This document shows, piece after piece, positions 1 to 9,029 of a stretch of 64,000 nt of DNA. The DNA lies in the NCBI RefSeq assembly GCF_000439375.1, contig NZ_ATMI01000041.1:186001-250000 (forward strand), given 5' to 3'. Made by a program: the position numbers and the translations under genes. The notes below the pieces were generated by a model. It ran no database searches. It was not told the origin of the DNA and worked only from the letters and a program-made list of their open reading frames with translations. Numbering within the stretch: the stretch's first letter is position 1; each line of letters begins with the position of its first letter. This DNA comes from Tatumella saanichensis. GTDB taxonomy: Bacteria; Pseudomonadota; Gammaproteobacteria; Enterobacterales; Enterobacteriaceae.

Positions 1-730
1 TAGATTGCATTTGTTCGCATTCGGACGTGAGATTTTCAAAACAGTGGCAGGAAATAAACACCAAACGTGCGTCACTTTGCGCTAAGACATATTCTAGTTG
101 TTGCGGACTCTCTAGGTCGGAAAAACACTGCACCGGCAGTTGGAGGGGCTGGAGATGGGCCTTCAGGCCAACCCGAGTAAAATTACACGGGTCAATAATA
201 ATACATGACATAGAGTTCCCTGCGTAATGATTGTACGGTACGTATAATGGCACTCCCTAGTAAGGAGGTGCGTTTAAGGCTCATTTTACCGTTTTAACTA
301 AGCTTACCGCGAAGCGCTATACGGAATACTGGTATTTCATCAGGCTGAACGTATATGGAATGATCATTCCATTGTTTTTACTACCTAAATTTCTGCCTGC
401 CGAAGAATATATCAGGGGATAATAAATAGTACCAGACTAATTATGGTTATTAGTAGTTACTGATGGCTATATGAGCAATGTTGAAAAGTACCTTATGTCG
501 AGCCTCTAAAACCCCCCAGGGATTTCTACATTCGCGAGTGGCGATTGGGTTGTTGCAGACAGGTACTCACCTCATGACAGCGGTAAGTAGTAGGGGATTA
601 CACTTTCCACTTATCAGAGAATGAGTGAAATTGGCAGCCTAGTGGGGGAAGACGTCATTAGCGGCTGAGGTTATGGGAGGGAACTGATAGTCTACGATAA
701 TTCTTAAAATCGAGGGGATGTATCGAAATA
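1..730. other. gene-poor leading stretch
   Basis: I see no recognisable protein or RNA gene here. Open frames are short (the longest is about 66 codons), lack a convincing ribosome binding site, and their translations resemble nothing I know. The sequence may be intergenic or the decayed end of a gene lying left of the window. Confidence 0.5.
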
Positions 731-755
731 ACTCCCGGAGTGATTATCCGGGAGT
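731..755 (-). terminator. hairpin downstream of proX
   Basis: A perfect 9-bp stem (ACTCCCGGA paired with TCCGGGAGT) with a 7-nt loop lies just past the proX stop. On the minus strand it is followed by only a weak run of T, so it is a plausible but not strong Rho-independent terminator. Confidence 0.5.
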
Positions 756-761
756 GAAGTA

Positions 762-1757
762 TTATTTTTTTGCGGTCTGCTCGGCGGCAGCGATCCAAGA
801 ATTAAATAATGATTGGTGAGCATGTATCCAAGCATCAACCTGCGCTGAAACATCGGCACCGGTGTTTTCACCTTTGTGCATGCTCAAATTCTGCTGACTG
901 ATATCCTGTAACGGAATTTTCATTACGCTGAAGAGTTTTCTTGCTGCTGGGTTTTTTTCGGCCCATGCTTTATTCGCAATAATGTTTTCCACGTTCACGT
1001 TAAAGCCATAATTTTTCCCGTTGGGCAAACGGGTATCTTCTTTAGGCTGGCCTGGAGGCCCAGCAGAAAATGGTACCGTTAACCAAACCACGTCAGTACC
1101 CGGTTTGAGAATAAAACTGACCCAATAAGGTGTCCAAGTATAATACAGCACCGGTTTGCCGGCGTTATAGCGTGAAATAACATTAGCAATCATAGCAGAG
1201 TAACTGCCTTGATTCTGTTCCACGGTGTTGCTTAGACCATAAGCTTTCAGCTGAGCGTCAATCACTTTCCCACAAGCCCAACCCGCTTCGCAGCCGGTCA
1301 ATGACGCTTTACCGTCGCCGGTATCATCGAACAGTCGTGCGATACGTGGGTCCTTAAGCTGCGAAATATCGGTGATATGGTATTTTTCTGCAGTTTTTTT
1401 ATCGATCAGGTAACCCTGAGCAGCACCAGTAATATAGGGACCGGCACGGAAGAAACTCTTATCCCCTCCTGCGGCCTGATACATCTCAGATTGTAACGGC
1501 TCCCAATCATTGGCAGCGAAGGTGGCATCACCACGGGCGATGGAGGCGTAGGCAACGCTGTAATCAACTTCTTGAGTCGGTTTCACGTCGTAACCTAATT
1601 TGGCTAATGCACGATTCACCAATTCAGTCTGAAAAGATTCTTCTGCTAGGGGACTTTTTACCGGTTGGACAGTGATCCCTTTACCCGGAAGATCCTGTGC
1701 CGACACTGTTCCGCAGACAGAAAGAAATAATGCAGGGAGAATTATTTTTTTATTCAC
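762..1757 (-). CDS. proX: glycine betaine/proline betaine ABC transporter substrate-binding protein
   Basis: Periplasmic ligand-binding component of the ProU-type osmoprotectant importer; it would deliver glycine betaine to a ProVW permease. The 331-residue length matches E. coli ProX (about 330). The N terminus is a Sec signal peptide with a likely cut after VSA, and the mature protein begins [12 protein letters not shown] as in ProX. Conserved tryptophans that cage the quaternary amine lie in the ANDWEPL and YYTWTPYW segments, and the two-cysteine segment GCEAGWACG is present. It stands alone: proV and proW, which normally precede it in the operon, are not in the roughly 640 bases upstream, so it must have its own promoter and rely on a transporter encoded elsewhere. 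Confidence 0.93.
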   Translation of the reverse strand: MNKKIILPALFLSVCGTVSAQDLPGKGITVQPVKSPLAEESFQTELVNRALAKLGYDVKPTQEVDYSVAYASIARGDATFAANDWEPLQSEMYQAAGGDKSFFRAGPYITGAAQGYLIDKKTAEKYHITDISQLKDPRIARLFDDTGDGKASLTGCEAGWACGKVIDAQLKAYGLSNTVEQNQGSYSAMIANVISRYNAGKPVLYYTWTPYWVSFILKPGTDVVWLTVPFSAGPPGQPKEDTRLPNGKNYGFNVNVENIIANKAWAEKNPAARKLFSVMKIPLQDISQQNLSMHKGENTGADVSAQVDAWIHAHQSLFNSWIAAAEQTAKK

Positions 1758-2401
1758 ATGTTGCTCCTGTTGTTCAGATGTTTTTTACGCTAACAACCCC
1801 TTGAGAATAAATCAAATGCACAGTCCGCCTGTCGGCAGGGATATATTCTGTAATACGGGCATTATCGCCTATAAATTTATTTAGGATCCTTTAGCATAAT
1901 AATTTACCGATGAACGCCGATAAGGTCGGGTTAATTTGTCCAGAACATGGGGCGATATTTAAATAAATAATGATTAATTGTGACAGTAACTATTCACAGG
2001 CTAACAAAATCTGAGGGGTAATGTTAATTCCAACCCAACAGGCGGCAATCGCCCGATAGTAAAGGGCTTAGGCAAAAAGAAGAAAGTGAATACATGTACA
2101 GAAGCCGCCCGCTCGTGCCGCTATGGGATCCAGCCACCAGCCTATCAGAAAGCTAAAATGATCATTGATGACCGTAGAGAAAAACTACTTGCCACAGAGC
2201 TTCGTAGCGACGCCACTGAAGGCTAAAAGTCGACAGCATACGTTCAGAACAAAATGCTGAGATAAGCTCAATAAGCAGGATGATTACACTAAAAGAAGGG
2301 ATTTGAGGGCTATGGCAGTCGGGTAAGCCAAGCAGCACCGAGATACTACGTTGTTGGCTGTAAAAGCTGGCTGCCACGGCCACAAGGGCGTTATGGGGAA
2401 A
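1758..2401. other. non-coding stretch upstream of proX
   Basis: About 640 bases without a recognised gene. The half next to proX is AT-rich and probably carries its promoter. A 73-codon minus-strand frame at 2162-2383 has no clear ribosome binding site and no resemblance to a known family, so I do not call it a gene. No remnant of proW or proV can be seen by eye. Confidence 0.5.
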
Positions 2402-2506
2402 TTAGCCCCAAATCATGGCTGCCCAGCGCAGTAGTAACAGTCCTAGGCAGATCAGTACCAACATCAGTACCATTTTTCCGTATTTCTTACCAGGTGTGTT
2501 AGACAT
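2402..2506 (-). CDS. yniD: small membrane protein YniD
   Basis: A 34-residue protein with a basic N terminus (NTPGKKYGK), one hydrophobic transmembrane segment (about residues 11-28) and the C-terminal signature RWAAMIWG. As I recall it, this ending is the same as that of E. coli YniD, a 35-residue inner-membrane protein of unknown function. Size, charge pattern and C terminus all agree, so I assign the name despite the gene's small size. It lies 114 bases downstream of another minus-strand gene and could share its transcript. The neighbourhood differs from E. coli, where yniD lies near yniABC. Confidence 0.8.
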   Translation of the reverse strand: MSNTPGKKYGKMVLMLVLICLGLLLLRWAAMIWG

Positions 2507-2620
2507 ACAGCATTTCCGGTAGTAAGTGGACTGAGAGCCACAGTAGCAGATGGCGGATCAACACACAATCAACAGAAAAGGGAGATTGACTCCCTGAGTC
2601 GCACTGTGAGCCCGTCCAGA

Positions 2621-2944
2621 TTACAGTTCATTTTTAATGCAAAATTCTTCCCAGCTCATTCCCAGCGCTTCGGCATGAGATTTGAGGTAATTTTCGATGG
2701 CCTGGGCAGCAACTGCTTTATCGGGTTCTGCCAACTGGATAGAAAAAATCATCCCGTCCAATTTTTTCTGTCGAAGAAAAGCGGCATAGATACGTTCAGC
2801 TTGGAGTTCACGACAGGCCTGAAGGGTCATTCCTGCCTGCAGTGCATCCTGTTGCGTAATTTCATCTAATGCCGCAGAAAAATCGGGATGTGCGGCAAAA
2901 AACATCTCGCGGGCGATGGCATAATAGTGTTCAGGCGTTTTCAT
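2621..2944 (-). CDS. small soluble protein of unknown function (possibly DUF6388)
   Basis: A 107-residue protein, mostly charged and helical, with no signal peptide or membrane segment. I chose the ATG giving MKTPEHYYAI; an upstream TTG would add eight residues but has no better ribosome binding site. The pattern of an aromatic-rich start, a central LQAGMTLQACRELQAERIYAAFL helix pair and a C-terminal LGMSWEEFC segment reminds me of the small DUF6388 family. That is recollection only. No catalytic motif is visible. It is divergent from yedD and upstream of yniD on the same strand. It may be a small adaptor or regulatory protein, but no function can be assigned. Confidence 0.6.
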   Translation of the reverse strand: MKTPEHYYAIAREMFFAAHPDFSAALDEITQQDALQAGMTLQACRELQAERIYAAFLRQKKLDGMIFSIQLAEPDKAVAAQAIENYLKSHAEALGMSWEEFCIKNEL

Positions 2945-3128
2945 ACATAGCAGTCTGTCAGTTAGCAATAAGGAGGGGAATTGTATCTGCTTAGGCGTCA
3001 GATGTCAGGGGCTGTCCCTGTCAGTGATCAGATAAATGGCTATAATAGGCTTCTGGGGCTGCAATAGCGACAAGAGTCGATATAATGGGCCGATCGCATT
3101 TACTGTCACAGGTTGCTGAGAACAGATT

Positions 3129-3602
3129 ATGAAAAAATGGATGTTATTACCTTTGCTGGCACTGGCTGGCTGCGCACAGATTGAGAACTATCAACAGGCT
3201 GTCAAAGTTCCAGCACCGGACGGTCTGGCAGGGGTTTGGCAGAGTGATGGCCCTCAGTCGGCACTGGTCAGTCCACAGGCACAGGCCTCCTTGATCATCA
3301 GTGATGCTGGCGACACTCTAGATTGCCGACAGTGGCAAAGAGTCATCGCTAAACCAGGAAAACTGGTACGGATTGATGACCAACTGATGAATATAAATCG
3401 TCAGTTACGCATGATGCCGATAGACCTGGATAACGGGGTGCTACATTATGACGGCCTCTCATTAAAGAAAGTATCTGCCGCAACGACAGAATGCCAGCAG
3501 GCCTTGGCCGAGAGCGCCCGATCTCCACAGCAGGCAGTTATTCAAAATATCGAGCCGACTCTGATGCAAAACCACTTTGCCGACCGTAACACCGCACAGT
3601 AA
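3129..3602 (+). CDS. yedD: YedD-family lipoprotein
   Basis: A 157-residue predicted lipoprotein. The signal peptide ends in the lipobox LAGC, so Cys15 should be lipidated. The mature part has segments I recognise from E. coli YedD: APDGLAGVWQ, GPQSALVSP, GDTLDCRQWQRVIA with its conserved Cys, and PGKL. E. coli YedD is an envelope lipoprotein of unknown function of about 137 residues; this protein has a longer C-terminal tail. A TATAAT-like -10 lies at 3081-3086, about 43 bases upstream. In E. coli yedD sits near fliC/fliD and fliAZ. Here fliZ is the next gene on the same strand, so a piece of that neighbourhood survives without the flagellar structural genes. Confidence 0.85.
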   Translation: MKKWMLLPLLALAGCAQIENYQQAVKVPAPDGLAGVWQSDGPQSALVSPQAQASLIISDAGDTLDCRQWQRVIAKPGKLVRIDDQLMNINRQLRMMPIDLDNGVLHYDGLSLKKVSAATTECQQALAESARSPQQAVIQNIEPTLMQNHFADRNTAQ

Positions 3603-4032
3603 TCACTGTAGTGTTTTGCCCTTGTCGTGACGTTAGCCAGACAGGGGCGTTTATCCCGTCATATCCTCATACTCTTGGTCATAGCTGCGTACCTGGGTGA
3701 AGCTTGCGGTGCGAACAGTCTCCGTCAATGATGCTCTAGGTTGTTCAATGCACACAATCTCGAGATCAATGGGCTGATTAACGGCCGATCCCGCACGCTA
3801 TTCATCGCATAGCTCGGTCGTTTATAGGGGAATAATTTCTGAAGGTATCCGGTCATCTGTCGCTGAGGGTAGAGGTGGAACCTCTGTACCTGCCCTGACC
3901 GGTGACCTGCCTGTTAGAGTCAATGTGCTGTCTAGCTGTAGTTTAGGGTGGTTCTTACCCAGCCAAGCTAGGCATGACTGCCCGCCAAACAGGTATTCAG
4001 GAGTCACACTCGCAGCGGAGCCTGTACAGCCC
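3603..4032. other. non-coding stretch between yedD and fliZ
   Basis: This stretch of 430 bases has no recognised gene. fliA would normally lie immediately upstream of fliZ, and I looked for the conserved end of FliA (region 4 helix-turn-helix) without finding it. Several short inverted repeats are present (for example AGAGGT/ACCTCT near 3869-3883), none with a T-run. It presumably carries the fliZ promoter. Confidence 0.5.
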
Positions 4033-4551
4033 ATGAAACGGAAACATCAATGCTTAAGCCGCTATATCAGAGATTATAAATATATGCAGCAGCAGTGTGC
4101 CCACTGCGGCACACTGCTACGCCGAGTCCGTTTGTTATATGCCAACAAGCCGATCTCTCACCAGCAGATCCTTAGAATGGATCGTCAGATCACCGCTCAG
4201 GAGTGGGCGGTCTTTCGCAGTCAGTTGACCCCTGTGTGCCGTTTTTGCTCAGCCGTGACTGACAGCGCGCGAGGTCGCTTTTTTGATATTGAAGGGTTTA
4301 AACAGAATTTACTGGAGGATAAGGCTATCTGTCTGGCGACCTTAAGGGAATATGTACTGCGCCTACGGCGTTTAGATAAGCGATTAGCGGAAACCGGCTA
4401 CTGTCCCAATGGAAAAGAGGTTCTCAGCCATCAATATTTGACAGATGTGTTGTTCCCAGAGAGTAAATGTGTGAACTACCAGATAGCCTTGGCGAAATAT
4501 TTCAGTTACTACCCGCAGCATAAAGCTGCCAGTGATTTAGTGAGATCCTGA
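4033..4551 (+). CDS. fliZ: flagellar/stress regulator FliZ
   Basis: A 172-residue protein matching FliZ, a DNA-binding regulator that in E. coli and Salmonella antagonises sigma-S promoters and boosts class-2 flagellar expression. Matching landmarks are LSRYIRDYKYMQQQCAHC, VCRFC, FFDIEGFKQNLLE and the core-binding-like helix TLREYVLRLRRLDKRL. The paired cysteines (CAHC, CRFC) are retained. I chose the ATG giving MKRKHQCLSRY, which matches the family start; the open frame extends 36 codons further upstream without similarity. Normally fliZ is the second gene of fliAZ; here no fliA precedes it and putA follows on the other strand, so it is an orphan regulator at this locus. Confidence 0.87.
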   Translation: MKRKHQCLSRYIRDYKYMQQQCAHCGTLLRRVRLLYANKPISHQQILRMDRQITAQEWAVFRSQLTPVCRFCSAVTDSARGRFFDIEGFKQNLLEDKAICLATLREYVLRLRRLDKRLAETGYCPNGKEVLSHQYLTDVLFPESKCVNYQIALAKYFSYYPQHKAASDLVRS

Positions 4552-4670
4552 CCTTTCGCCAAATCCGTGCGGAGCAGGGCATAATGCTACTATGCCTTTG
4601 TAGACCGATTGTGGTGAGGATAGCAGAAACAGAAATCTGGTGAGGAGCGAGTATCGCCCCTGCACTGACT

Positions 4671-4691
4671 AAAAGGGGCAGAAACTGCCCC
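4671..4691 (-). terminator. putA terminator
   Basis: Stem GGGGCAG/CTGCCCC with a 3-nt loop. On the minus strand it is followed by TTTT, immediately downstream of the putA stop codon. Confidence 0.7.
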
Positions 4692-4715
4692 GTTCAGCGT
4701 TAACCAGCGCCTCAA

Positions 4716-7700
4716 TCAGCCCAGTGTCATCAGACTGGCGTTTCCTCCTGCAGCAGCGGTATTCACGCTCACCGATCTTTCCAGTAATAAACGTTCAGTG
4801 AGTAAGTTACTTTCACCGCGGGCAAAGCCTTGGACAGAAACTATCGGTCCGTTGCGTAGCGCAACTTGCTGGCAGACTTCGCTAAGCTGATCGGCATCAC
4901 CATGGAAAATAACCGCATCAAAACTGGCTTCAAATGGAGCATCGCTAAAGTCGATTTCCGCGGCTACCAGCGGTGGTAATTGAGTATACCATTGACGATG
5001 TAAGTCGTCCTCCGGCCACAGTAGCCGACAGCCAGTACAGATCACAGCGGCCAGTTGACAGAAAGCATCTTGCGTATTGTCTGCCAAGCAGAGTACCCTT
5101 TCCCGTGGCAATAGTGCATAACTGTTACGTTCGCCGGTGGGGCCGGTCAGAAGTCTGATGCTGTGGCTTTGGTTGTGTTCAGCAAACCGCTGACATTGTG
5201 TATTCAATGCCGTCATCTGGTTGCTTTCTGCCCACGTACTCAGGGCGACGAAAGGTGCTGTTAATGATACGTCCTGATGGGAGTGCGGCAATTGTGACAT
5301 TGTCAGCCTAATGGCATCTTGCGGTCGTGAGGAGAGCAGACGATACAGATAGAGTGGCCCTCCTGCTTTCGGACCGGTACCGGATAACCCTTCACCGCCA
5401 AATGGCTGAACACCGACCACTGCACCGACCATATTACGGTTCACATACAGATTCCCTGCGGCAATCCCAGCAGTAACCTTGTTTATTGTTTCATCGATGC
5501 GGCTATGTACGCCGAAGGTGAGACCATAACCAGCACTGTTGATTTCATTCATCAATGCCAGCAGCCCATCACGGCGGTAGCGGACAACATGCAGCACTGG
5601 ACCAAAAATTTCCTGACGCAGGTCGCTGGCAGAATTGATTTCGATCAGTGCAGGTACCACAAAATGCCCACCTTTTAGGGCCGCCGTGCTGCCGCCACGG
5701 GTAATACGTGACACTCTGAAGCCTTTATCTGCCATGGCTTCGATATGCTGCTCAATCATCTGTCGGGCATCATCATCGATCACTGGACCTATGTCGGTAT
5801 GCAGATATTCAGGATTACCGGTGCGATATTCCGCCATAGCACCGCGTAACATTTCCAGTGTGTGGTCGGCAATATCTTCCTGCAGGCAAAGTAGCCGCAA
5901 AGCGGAACAGCGTTGTCCAGCACTGTCAAAGGCTGAAGCGATGACATCGCTTACTACCTGCTCGGTGAGTGCCGAAGAATCTACAATCATGGCATTCATA
6001 CCGCCGGTTTCAGCAATTAATGGGATCGGCTGGCCGGCCGGATCCAGGCGACCGGCAATATTACGTTGCAGTAATGAGGCAACGGCAGTCGAACCGGTAA
6101 AGATCACACCGCGAATAACCGTGCTGGTAACCAGTGCTGCACCGACGGTCTCGCCACGGCCGGGTAACAGTTGTAAGACACCGCGTGGAATCCCAGCTTC
6201 GTGCATGATTTCGACCGCTTTCATGGCAATTAACGGCGTTTGTTCGGCAGGTTTAGCCAGTACCGCATTACCGGCGGCCAGTGCAGCGGCTATCTGACCG
6301 GTAAAAATTGCCAGCGGGAAGTTCCATGGACTGATACAAACCACTGGCCCTAAGGGACGGTGTGTTTCGTTATCAAAACTGTCACGTACTGACGCCGCAT
6401 AATAACGGAGGAAATCCACCGCCTCACGGACCTCGGCAATGGCATTGGCATAGGATTTACCGGCTTCACGTACCAAAATACCGATAAGCGGCTGCAACTG
6501 ACTTTCCATATAGACAGCAGCATTATCGAGGATAGCGGCACGTTCATGGGCAGGGGTAGCAAACCAGATACTGCAGGCTCGGGTACTGGCTTCAAGAGCG
6601 GCATCCACTTCTTGTAGGCTGGCATGGCGGACAGTACCGACGAGATCGCGGGTATTTGCTGGGTTTTGCACGGCTACGGCTTTTTCCTCCTGTGGACAGG
6701 CCGGTGCATCAATTAAAGGCGCAGCATGGGCGGGCTGGCTGGCACTGTTCAGCAGTGCGCTCGACAAAGAGGCTAAACGGTGTTCATTCGAAAGGTCTAG
6801 CCCGACAGAATTCTGTCGGTCTTCACCGTAAAGGGTACGAGGCAATGGAATAGCCGGATGAGGCAGGCCGGTAATGCCTTCCTCGGCGGCCAGTGCTTCG
6901 GTAGCCGCCACAGGGTCAATGATTAAATCATCCAAAGACAGGCTCTTATCAGCGATACGATTAACGAACGAGGTATTGGCTCCGTTCTCCAACAAACGGC
7001 GAACTAGATAGGCCAATAGGGTTTCATGGGTGCCGACCGGCGCATAGATACGGCATGGGCGGTTCAGCTTACCGTCTGACAGAGGGCCGACTACCTGTTC
7101 ATACAGCGGCTCCCCCATACCGTGCAGGCACTGGAATTCGTACTGGCCGGGATAATAGTTATTGCCTGCAAGCTGATAGATCGCTGCCAAGCTCTGGGCA
7201 TTATGGGTAGCAAATTGCGGGTAGATCAAATTCGGCACCGACAAAAGCTTACGGGCACAGGCTAGGTAAGACACATCGGTATAGATTTTGCGGGTATAAA
7301 CCGGATAACCCTCTAGGCCATCAGTCTGGGCACGCTTGATTTCACTGTCCCAGTAAGCACCTTTGACTAGGCGGATCATCAAACGGCGACGACTACGCTG
7401 TGCCAAGTCGATCAGATAATCAATCACAAAAGGACAGCGCTTTTGATAGGCCTGGATAACAAATCCGATGCCGTTCCAACCTTCAAGTTCCGGCTCGAAA
7501 CACAGTCTTTCCAGCAGGTCAAGGGAAAGCTCCAAACGGTCCGCCTCTTCGGCATCAATATTAATGCCAATATCGTAGTCACGGGCCAGTAAGGTTAGGG
7601 ATTTCAATGTAGGGTAGAGCTCTTCCATCACTCGATCATAGTGAGCCCGTTGATAACGGGGATGCAAGGCAGAAAGCTTAATAGAGATACCGGGCCCTTC

Positions 7701-8660
7701 ATAAATACCACGGCCATTGGAGGCTTTACCGATTGCATGGATCGCTTGCTGATAGGATTTGAGATAAGCATCAGCATCTTTTTGTGTTAACGCTGCTTCA
7801 CCGAGCATGTCATAAGAATAACGAAAACCTTTATCTTCCAAGCGGCGGGCGTTAGCCAGTGCTTCAGCAATAGATTCCCCGGTCACAAACTGTTCGCCCA
7901 TCAGGCGCATAGCCATATCCACCCCTTTACGGATAACCGGCTCACCACTTTTGCTGATCAGACGGTTTAGCGAACGGGACAGGCTGTCTTCATTATGAGT
8001 GGCGACCAGTTTTCCAGTGACCAGTAAACCCCAAGTCGCCGCATTCACAAACACAGAGGTACTGCGTCCGAGATGTGACTGCCAGTTACCATGACTGATC
8101 TTATCGCGGATCAGAGCATCTCGGGTAGGTTTGTCGGGGATACGTAGCAGCGCCTCGGCAAGGCACATTAGCGCGACGCCTTCCTGAGAGGAGAGTGAAA
8201 ATTCTTGTAGCAACCCTTGGACCATGCCCGAACGCCCACCCGCCGCTTTTTGATCACGAAGATGACTTGCTAATCGGTGTGCCAGCTGGTGGGTTTTCTC
8301 AGCCAACAACGGAAGCATGCGTGCGTGTTCCAAAACCATGGGCACAGCATCGGTCTCCGGGCGTCGCCAAGCGGCGGTGATCGCTGAACGGAGGACCGAT
8401 TGTGGCAATACTTGTTCGGCAAAATCGAGGAAAGGCTGATGATTTTCTTCACGACCGCCAGTATCCGCTGGTACGTCGTGTTCCGCTGTATCTTCACTGT
8501 TGAGCCAAGGACTGTTTCCGGATTCTAACGATTCCAGAAGGTTGAAGACCGCCTGACGTAATAACCAGTGCGGCGTTCTGTCCAATTTCTGAGCCGCCTG
8601 CTTTAGGCGCTCCCGGGTGGGTTCATCCAACTTGACGCCCATCGTGGTAGTCGTAGCCAT
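4716..8660 (-). CDS. putA: bifunctional proline dehydrogenase/L-glutamate gamma-semialdehyde dehydrogenase and put repressor
   Basis: A trifunctional 1314-residue protein (E. coli PutA has 1320). The N-terminal ribbon-helix-helix (about residues 1-45, MGVKLDEPTRERLKQAA) is the DNA-binding repressor domain. A FAD proline dehydrogenase barrel follows (roughly 260-600, with RLVKGAYWDSEIKRAQ and the YIDPQFATHNA-like region), then an aldehyde dehydrogenase domain (roughly 650-1120) with the catalytic Cys in FDSAGQRCSALR and the Glu in IAETGGMNAM, then the C-terminal domain of long PutAs. It oxidises proline to glutamate in two steps at the membrane when proline is abundant and represses put when it is scarce. 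Start: the ATG at 8660 is preceded by GGAGAG; a longer frame upstream lacks family similarity. It is divergent from putP across a shared operator region. Confidence 0.97.
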   Translation of the reverse strand: MATTTTMGVKLDEPTRERLKQAAQKLDRTPHWLLRQAVFNLLESLESGNSPWLNSEDTAEHDVPADTGGREENHQPFLDFAEQVLPQSVLRSAITAAWRRPETDAVPMVLEHARMLPLLAEKTHQLAHRLASHLRDQKAAGGRSGMVQGLLQEFSLSSQEGVALMCLAEALLRIPDKPTRDALIRDKISHGNWQSHLGRSTSVFVNAATWGLLVTGKLVATHNEDSLSRSLNRLISKSGEPVIRKGVDMAMRLMGEQFVTGESIAEALANARRLEDKGFRYSYDMLGEAALTQKDADAYLKSYQQAIHAIGKASNGRGIYEGPGISIKLSALHPRYQRAHYDRVMEELYPTLKSLTLLARDYDIGINIDAEEADRLELSLDLLERLCFEPELEGWNGIGFVIQAYQKRCPFVIDYLIDLAQRSRRRLMIRLVKGAYWDSEIKRAQTDGLEGYPVYTRKIYTDVSYLACARKLLSVPNLIYPQFATHNAQSLAAIYQLAGNNYYPGQYEFQCLHGMGEPLYEQVVGPLSDGKLNRPCRIYAPVGTHETLLAYLVRRLLENGANTSFVNRIADKSLSLDDLIIDPVAATEALAAEEGITGLPHPAIPLPRTLYGEDRQNSVGLDLSNEHRLASLSSALLNSASQPAHAAPLIDAPACPQEEKAVAVQNPANTRDLVGTVRHASLQEVDAALEASTRACSIWFATPAHERAAILDNAAVYMESQLQPLIGILVREAGKSYANAIAEVREAVDFLRYYAASVRDSFDNETHRPLGPVVCISPWNFPLAIFTGQIAAALAAGNAVLAKPAEQTPLIAMKAVEIMHEAGIPRGVLQLLPGRGETVGAALVTSTVIRGVIFTGSTAVASLLQRNIAGRLDPAGQPIPLIAETGGMNAMIVDSSALTEQVVSDVIASAFDSAGQRCSALRLLCLQEDIADHTLEMLRGAMAEYRTGNPEYLHTDIGPVIDDDARQMIEQHIEAMADKGFRVSRITRGGSTAALKGGHFVVPALIEINSASDLRQEIFGPVLHVVRYRRDGLLALMNEINSAGYGLTFGVHSRIDETINKVTAGIAAGNLYVNRNMVGAVVGVQPFGGEGLSGTGPKAGGPLYLYRLLSSRPQDAIRLTMSQLPHSHQDVSLTAPFVALSTWAESNQMTALNTQCQRFAEHNQSHSIRLLTGPTGERNSYALLPRERVLCLADNTQDAFCQLAAVICTGCRLLWPEDDLHRQWYTQLPPLVAAEIDFSDAPFEASFDAVIFHGDADQLSEVCQQVALRNGPIVSVQGFARGESNLLTERLLLERSVSVNTAAAGGNASLMTLG

Positions 8661-9029
8661 GGCACTCTCCGTTAACAATACAATTAGGTTGCACCAGAAT
8701 ATCACCTATGTTGCAACTTGTTGCAACCTTGAAAGTGCGATGCATAGCAAAACGTTATCGATGGTCACTTACTGGCTAGCGTGCGCTATCAGTTTAACGG
8801 TGGAGTATGCGCCGTAGATAGGCTGTATCGCATGAGGTTGCAGTCTCAGCGCATAAGATTGCAAGTATTGAAATTTGATCTGGCGCGGATTGTTGATAAA
8901 AACCAGGTGCAACCCAAAGCGTATAGTGTTAATTCTTTGTTAAAAGTGAAGAGTTTCACCTTCACCCTTCTTTTTCAGGCCATGGAGATGGCGAAAAGTT
9001 AGCCGCCACTCCCGGAAACGGAGAACACC
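8661..9029. promoter_or_regulatory. putA-putP control region with GTTGCA operators
   Basis: A 369-base divergent intergenic region. The PutA recognition hexamer GTTGCA occurs at 8710-8715 and 8720-8725 (10 bp apart, one helical turn), at 8837-8842, and on the minus strand at 8908-8913; a one-mismatch copy, ATTGCA, lies near 8858. PutA of E. coli binds five such sites in its own put control region, so clustered copies here are what autorepression of both genes would require. The AT-rich stretch around 8860-8960 probably holds the putP promoter. Confidence 0.75.

Noticed and set aside
27-227. 66-codon plus-strand frame at the left edge
   Set aside because: No ribosome binding site, no family resemblance and unusual composition; likely chance.
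2162-2383. 73-codon minus-strand frame between proX and yniD
   Set aside because: Starts at a non-ATG codon without a ribosome binding site and resembles no family.
3822-4034. 70-codon minus-strand frame opposite the fliZ leader
   Set aside because: No similarity and no start signals; overlaps the probable fliZ promoter.
5635-6297. 220-codon plus-strand frame inside putA
   Set aside because: Shadow of the aldehyde dehydrogenase domain on the opposite strand.
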